Shown: piece by piece, positions 62,260-64,000 of the stretch
How the letters are laid out: each line of letters starts with the position of its first letter
Numbering within the stretch: the first letter of the stretch is position 1
Origin: Chryseobacterium sp. GVT01B
GTDB lineage: Bacteria; Bacteroidota; Bacteroidia; Flavobacteriales; Weeksellaceae
DNA length: 64,000 nucleotides
Direction: 5' to 3'
Assembly: GCF_019970045.1 (NCBI RefSeq)
Contig: NZ_JAHXYI010000012.1
Span: 1-64,000, forward strand
The notes under the pieces: generated by a model
Told to the model about the DNA's origin: nothing
Database searches by the model: none
What the model saw: only the letters and a program-made list of their open reading frames with translations
Made by a program: the position numbers and the translations under genes

Positions 62260-62292
62260 TTGTAAAATGTATAATGTAAAATGTATTAATGA
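62260..62292. repeat. TGTAAAATGTAT repeat, third copy
   Basis: TGTAAAATGTATAATG followed by TAAAATGTATTAATG, the same word family as at 54634-54716 and 59661-59735. It lies between paaR and paaK. Confidence 0.4.
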
Positions 62293-62311
62293 TTTTCCTT
62301 GCTAGGGCCTA

Positions 62312-62887
62312 TCAATGTTGGTTTCCCAGCAGACCATATAGGATTTTCTCTCTAATTTCATCGGTAATTTCATCAGTAGAATCGCTGCTTCTTTTGAACC
62401 AGAAATAAGAATTGTTTAAAGTATGTAGAATAAATCTTGTGGTAAACGATGGTGATTTCAGTTCCCAGTTTTCTGCAATGTAGATTTCGGAAATCAGTTT
62501 TTCAACTTCCTGTTGATAATTTTTTCTTAACTCTACAAATTCGGGAAGCTTTTCTTCCAGATGTCTCCATTCATTAGAATAAATATGAGTAACATCACGG
62601 TTTTTAAGGACAACGGATAAATGTTTATCCAGTAACAGATTCAGTTTTTCCCTTGGAGCAATATCCGTATTTTTCACTTCCTGAAGTTCATCGAAAAACT
62701 CCTGCGCAATGCCGAAACAAATCCATTCCAGAATTTCTTCCTTTGAACGGATGTGTGCATACAGCGATGCTGCCTTGATATTGAGTTTCGTAGCCAGGTC
62801 TCTTACTGAACTCCCCATATACCCTTTCTCTTTGAAAAGCTCTACTGCTACGTCTAATATTTTTCTCTGTTTTTCTTTTAGTTCCAT
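62312..62887 (-). CDS. TetR-family regulator of the paa genes (PaaR-like)
   Basis: A 191-residue repressor. The N-terminal helix-turn-helix spans about residues 5-50: 'RKILDVAVELFKEKGYMGSS' then 'LATKLNIKAASLYAHIRSKE'. The C-terminal helical domain would bind the inducer, by analogy phenylacetyl-CoA. It lies 175 nt upstream of paaK on the same strand, and a palindrome fitting a PaaR site overlaps the paaK promoter region. Its own -7 box TACTTTTG lies at 62899-62906. Confidence 0.85.
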   Translation of the reverse strand: MELKEKQRKILDVAVELFKEKGYMGSSVRDLATKLNIKAASLYAHIRSKEEILEWICFGIAQEFFDELQEVKNTDIAPREKLNLLLDKHLSVVLKNRDVTHIYSNEWRHLEEKLPEFVELRKNYQQEVEKLISEIYIAENWELKSPSFTTRFILHTLNNSYFWFKRSSDSTDEITDEIREKILYGLLGNQH

Positions 62888-63254
62888 CTGGTAAAATGCA
62901 AAAGTAATTATTCTAAAATAAAAAGCTGAATTTTAACACTTACATCAAATAAATTCTCCCATTTTCATATCTGCCCGTTAGAAGTTCCTTCTCACAGTAT
63001 GACTATTTGGTCATGGATTTCAAAGAAATAATTACGAAATCGGAAATTTTGTCAAGTTAATTTTCCGTTAAAAATACAATATCCGGAAAATTTGTCCTAT
63101 TTTTTTGTAAATTTAATAATTGAACACTTTTTGCGATATAGTCATCGAATAAATGATTAAATAATTGATGGCATTAAGAGACTGAGCCTCAAAATTTGGT
63201 TTCTTGATGTTTTTTAAACTAAACTTTGAACACAATACCAAAAATATATAAAAT
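62888..63254. promoter_or_regulatory. Divergent paaR-clpB intergenic region
   Basis: No gene was found. A TACTTTTG box at 62899-62906 can serve paaR. Toward clpB there are direct repeats CGGAAATTTTGTC (63041-63053) and CGGAAAATTTGTC (63084-63096), and an inverted half-site TTTTCCG (63061-63067). No CIRCE element was seen, so heat-shock control of clpB may rely on this novel repeat or on a sigma factor. Confidence 0.4.
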
Positions 63255-64000
63255 ATGAACTTAAACCAATATACAGTAAAATCACAGGAAGCCATCCAGG
63301 CAGCACAACAGCTTGCTATGGAATTGGGCAACCAAAGTATTGAACCTCAACATCTCCTTGAAGGAATCTTTCAGGTGGATGAAAATATATCGCCTTTTTT
63401 ACTTAAAAAATCTGAAGCAGACGCTAATTTAGTAAGAGAGCGCAACCGTGAAAATTTAGAAAAACTTCCAAAAGTACAGGGAGGAAACATTTACCTTTCA
63501 CAATCTGCCAACAAAGTATTATTGGACGCACCCAACATTGCCAAAAAAATGGGCGATGAATATGTAACGATTGAGCATTTATGGCTATCACTTCTTGAAA
63601 CCAGCTCAGAAGTTTCCAAAATGCTGAAAGATATGGGCGTAACCAAAAATCTGCTGGAAGGCGCTATAAAAGAATTAAGAAAAGGAAGTAAAGCAACTTC
63701 TGCAAGTTCAGAAGAAACCTACCAATCCTTAAATAAATATGCTAAAAACTTCAATGAATTAGCAGCAGAAGGAAAACTGGATCCTGTAATCGGGCGTGAT
63801 GAGGAAATCAGAAGGGTTTTACAGATTCTTTCAAGAAGAACAAAAAACAACCCAATCCTTATCGGTGAACCGGGTGTAGGTAAAACAGCCATTGCTGAAG
63901 GAATTGCCCACAGAATTATCAACGGTGACGTTCCTGAAAACCTGATGGATAAAACTTTATTCTCATTGGACATGGGAGCTTTGATCGCCGGAGCCAAATA
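63255..64000 (+). CDS. clpB: ATP-dependent chaperone ClpB, N-terminal part
   Basis: The gene starts at the ATG 63255 and runs past the end of the window, so only about 248 of the expected roughly 860 residues are visible. The N-terminal domain begins 'MNLNQYTVKSQEAIQAAQQLA' and holds two Clp repeats to about residue 145. The first AAA+ domain starts after 'YAKNFNELAAEGKLDPVIGRD', and Walker A is 'GEPGVGKT' (204-211). ClpB dissolves protein aggregates together with DnaK. Confidence 0.95.
   Translation, partial: MNLNQYTVKSQEAIQAAQQLAMELGNQSIEPQHLLEGIFQVDENISPFLLKKSEADANLVRERNRENLEKLPKVQGGNIYLSQSANKVLLDAPNIAKKMGDEYVTIEHLWLSLLETSSEVSKMLKDMGVTKNLLEGAIKELRKGSKATSASSEETYQSLNKYAKNFNELAAEGKLDPVIGRDEEIRRVLQILSRRTKNNPILIGEPGVGKTAIAEGIAHRIINGDVPENLMDKTLFSLDMGALIAGAK

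Noticed and set aside
62888..63254. CIRCE-type heat-shock operator for clpB
   Set aside because: No TTAGCACTC-N9-GAGTGCTAA-like sequence is present.

Overview
The window looks like a chromosomal segment of a Flavobacteriia member close to Chryseobacterium. The grounds are low GC content with AT-rich spacers, type IX secretion (T9SS) cargo with C-terminal sorting domains, the T9SS translocon gene sprA, promoters of the Bacteroidetes type (TTTG, 17-19 nt, TAnnTTTG), and protein families typical of that group. No phage, insertion sequence or CRISPR array was seen.

Layout. 1-654 is gene-free and repeat-bearing. 655-14679 (minus strand) carries a VanZ-like gene, gcvH, sprA, ruvA, a LamB-like porin, the malic enzyme maeB, an N-acetylglucosamine-kinase-like gene and a small coiled-coil protein. 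15043-18769 (plus) carries GtrA, a PlsC-like acyltransferase, a FucP-type sugar transporter and a DUF3810 protein with a HExxH motif. 18770-19719 holds a candidate small RNA and a gene remnant. 19720-25216 (plus) is a peptide-export island: a VKOR/thioredoxin disulfide protein, a C39-peptidase ABC exporter, a Cys-rich double-glycine peptide and an HlyD-type adaptor. A tRNA-Met follows on the minus strand. 25724-31522 (minus) has a TlpA-like protein, a T9SS cargo gene, clpX, a HIT protein and greA. 31632-35066 (plus) has a Rieske-like lipoprotein, dtd, a membrane protein and a T9SS subtilase. 35149-40977 (minus) is mostly lipoproteins and small membrane proteins, with a Coq4-like protein and a winged-helix regulator. 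41136-46285 is mixed: an enoyl-CoA hydratase, a tail-collar protein, a T9SS cargo protein, a SMUG2-type glycosylase, a DUF4241 protein, a second Cys-rich leader peptide at 45270-45431 and a lipoprotein. 46385-62887 (minus) is a long phenylacetate degradation locus (paaR; paaK-E-A-B-C-D-G-H-I-J-Y-Z) with six unrelated genes interleaved. The window ends inside clpB (plus).

How the genes work together. In the paa locus PaaK makes phenylacetyl-CoA, PaaABCE (with PaaD as maturation factor) epoxidises it, PaaG isomerises the epoxide to an oxepin, PaaZ opens and oxidises the ring, and PaaH and PaaJ complete beta-oxidation. A TetR regulator and a palindrome at the paaK promoter suggest derepression by the pathway intermediate. 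In the export island the VKOR/thioredoxin protein probably forms disulfides in the Cys-rich peptide, while the C39 ABC exporter and HlyD adaptor cut off its leader and export it.

The most interesting new signal is a leader element (GGCGRAATCYGAAAAGC, a short gap, then AGAGTARGA) found 22-24 nt before the start codons of three unlinked genes: the island peptide, the orphan Cys-rich peptide 20 kb away, and the tail-collar protein at 42154. It may mark a small regulon or an RNA-level control element. Twin operator-like palindromes around the winged-helix regulator, a homopolymer frameshift at 39530-39538, and a PaaZ fused to a DUF1569 domain are other notable points.
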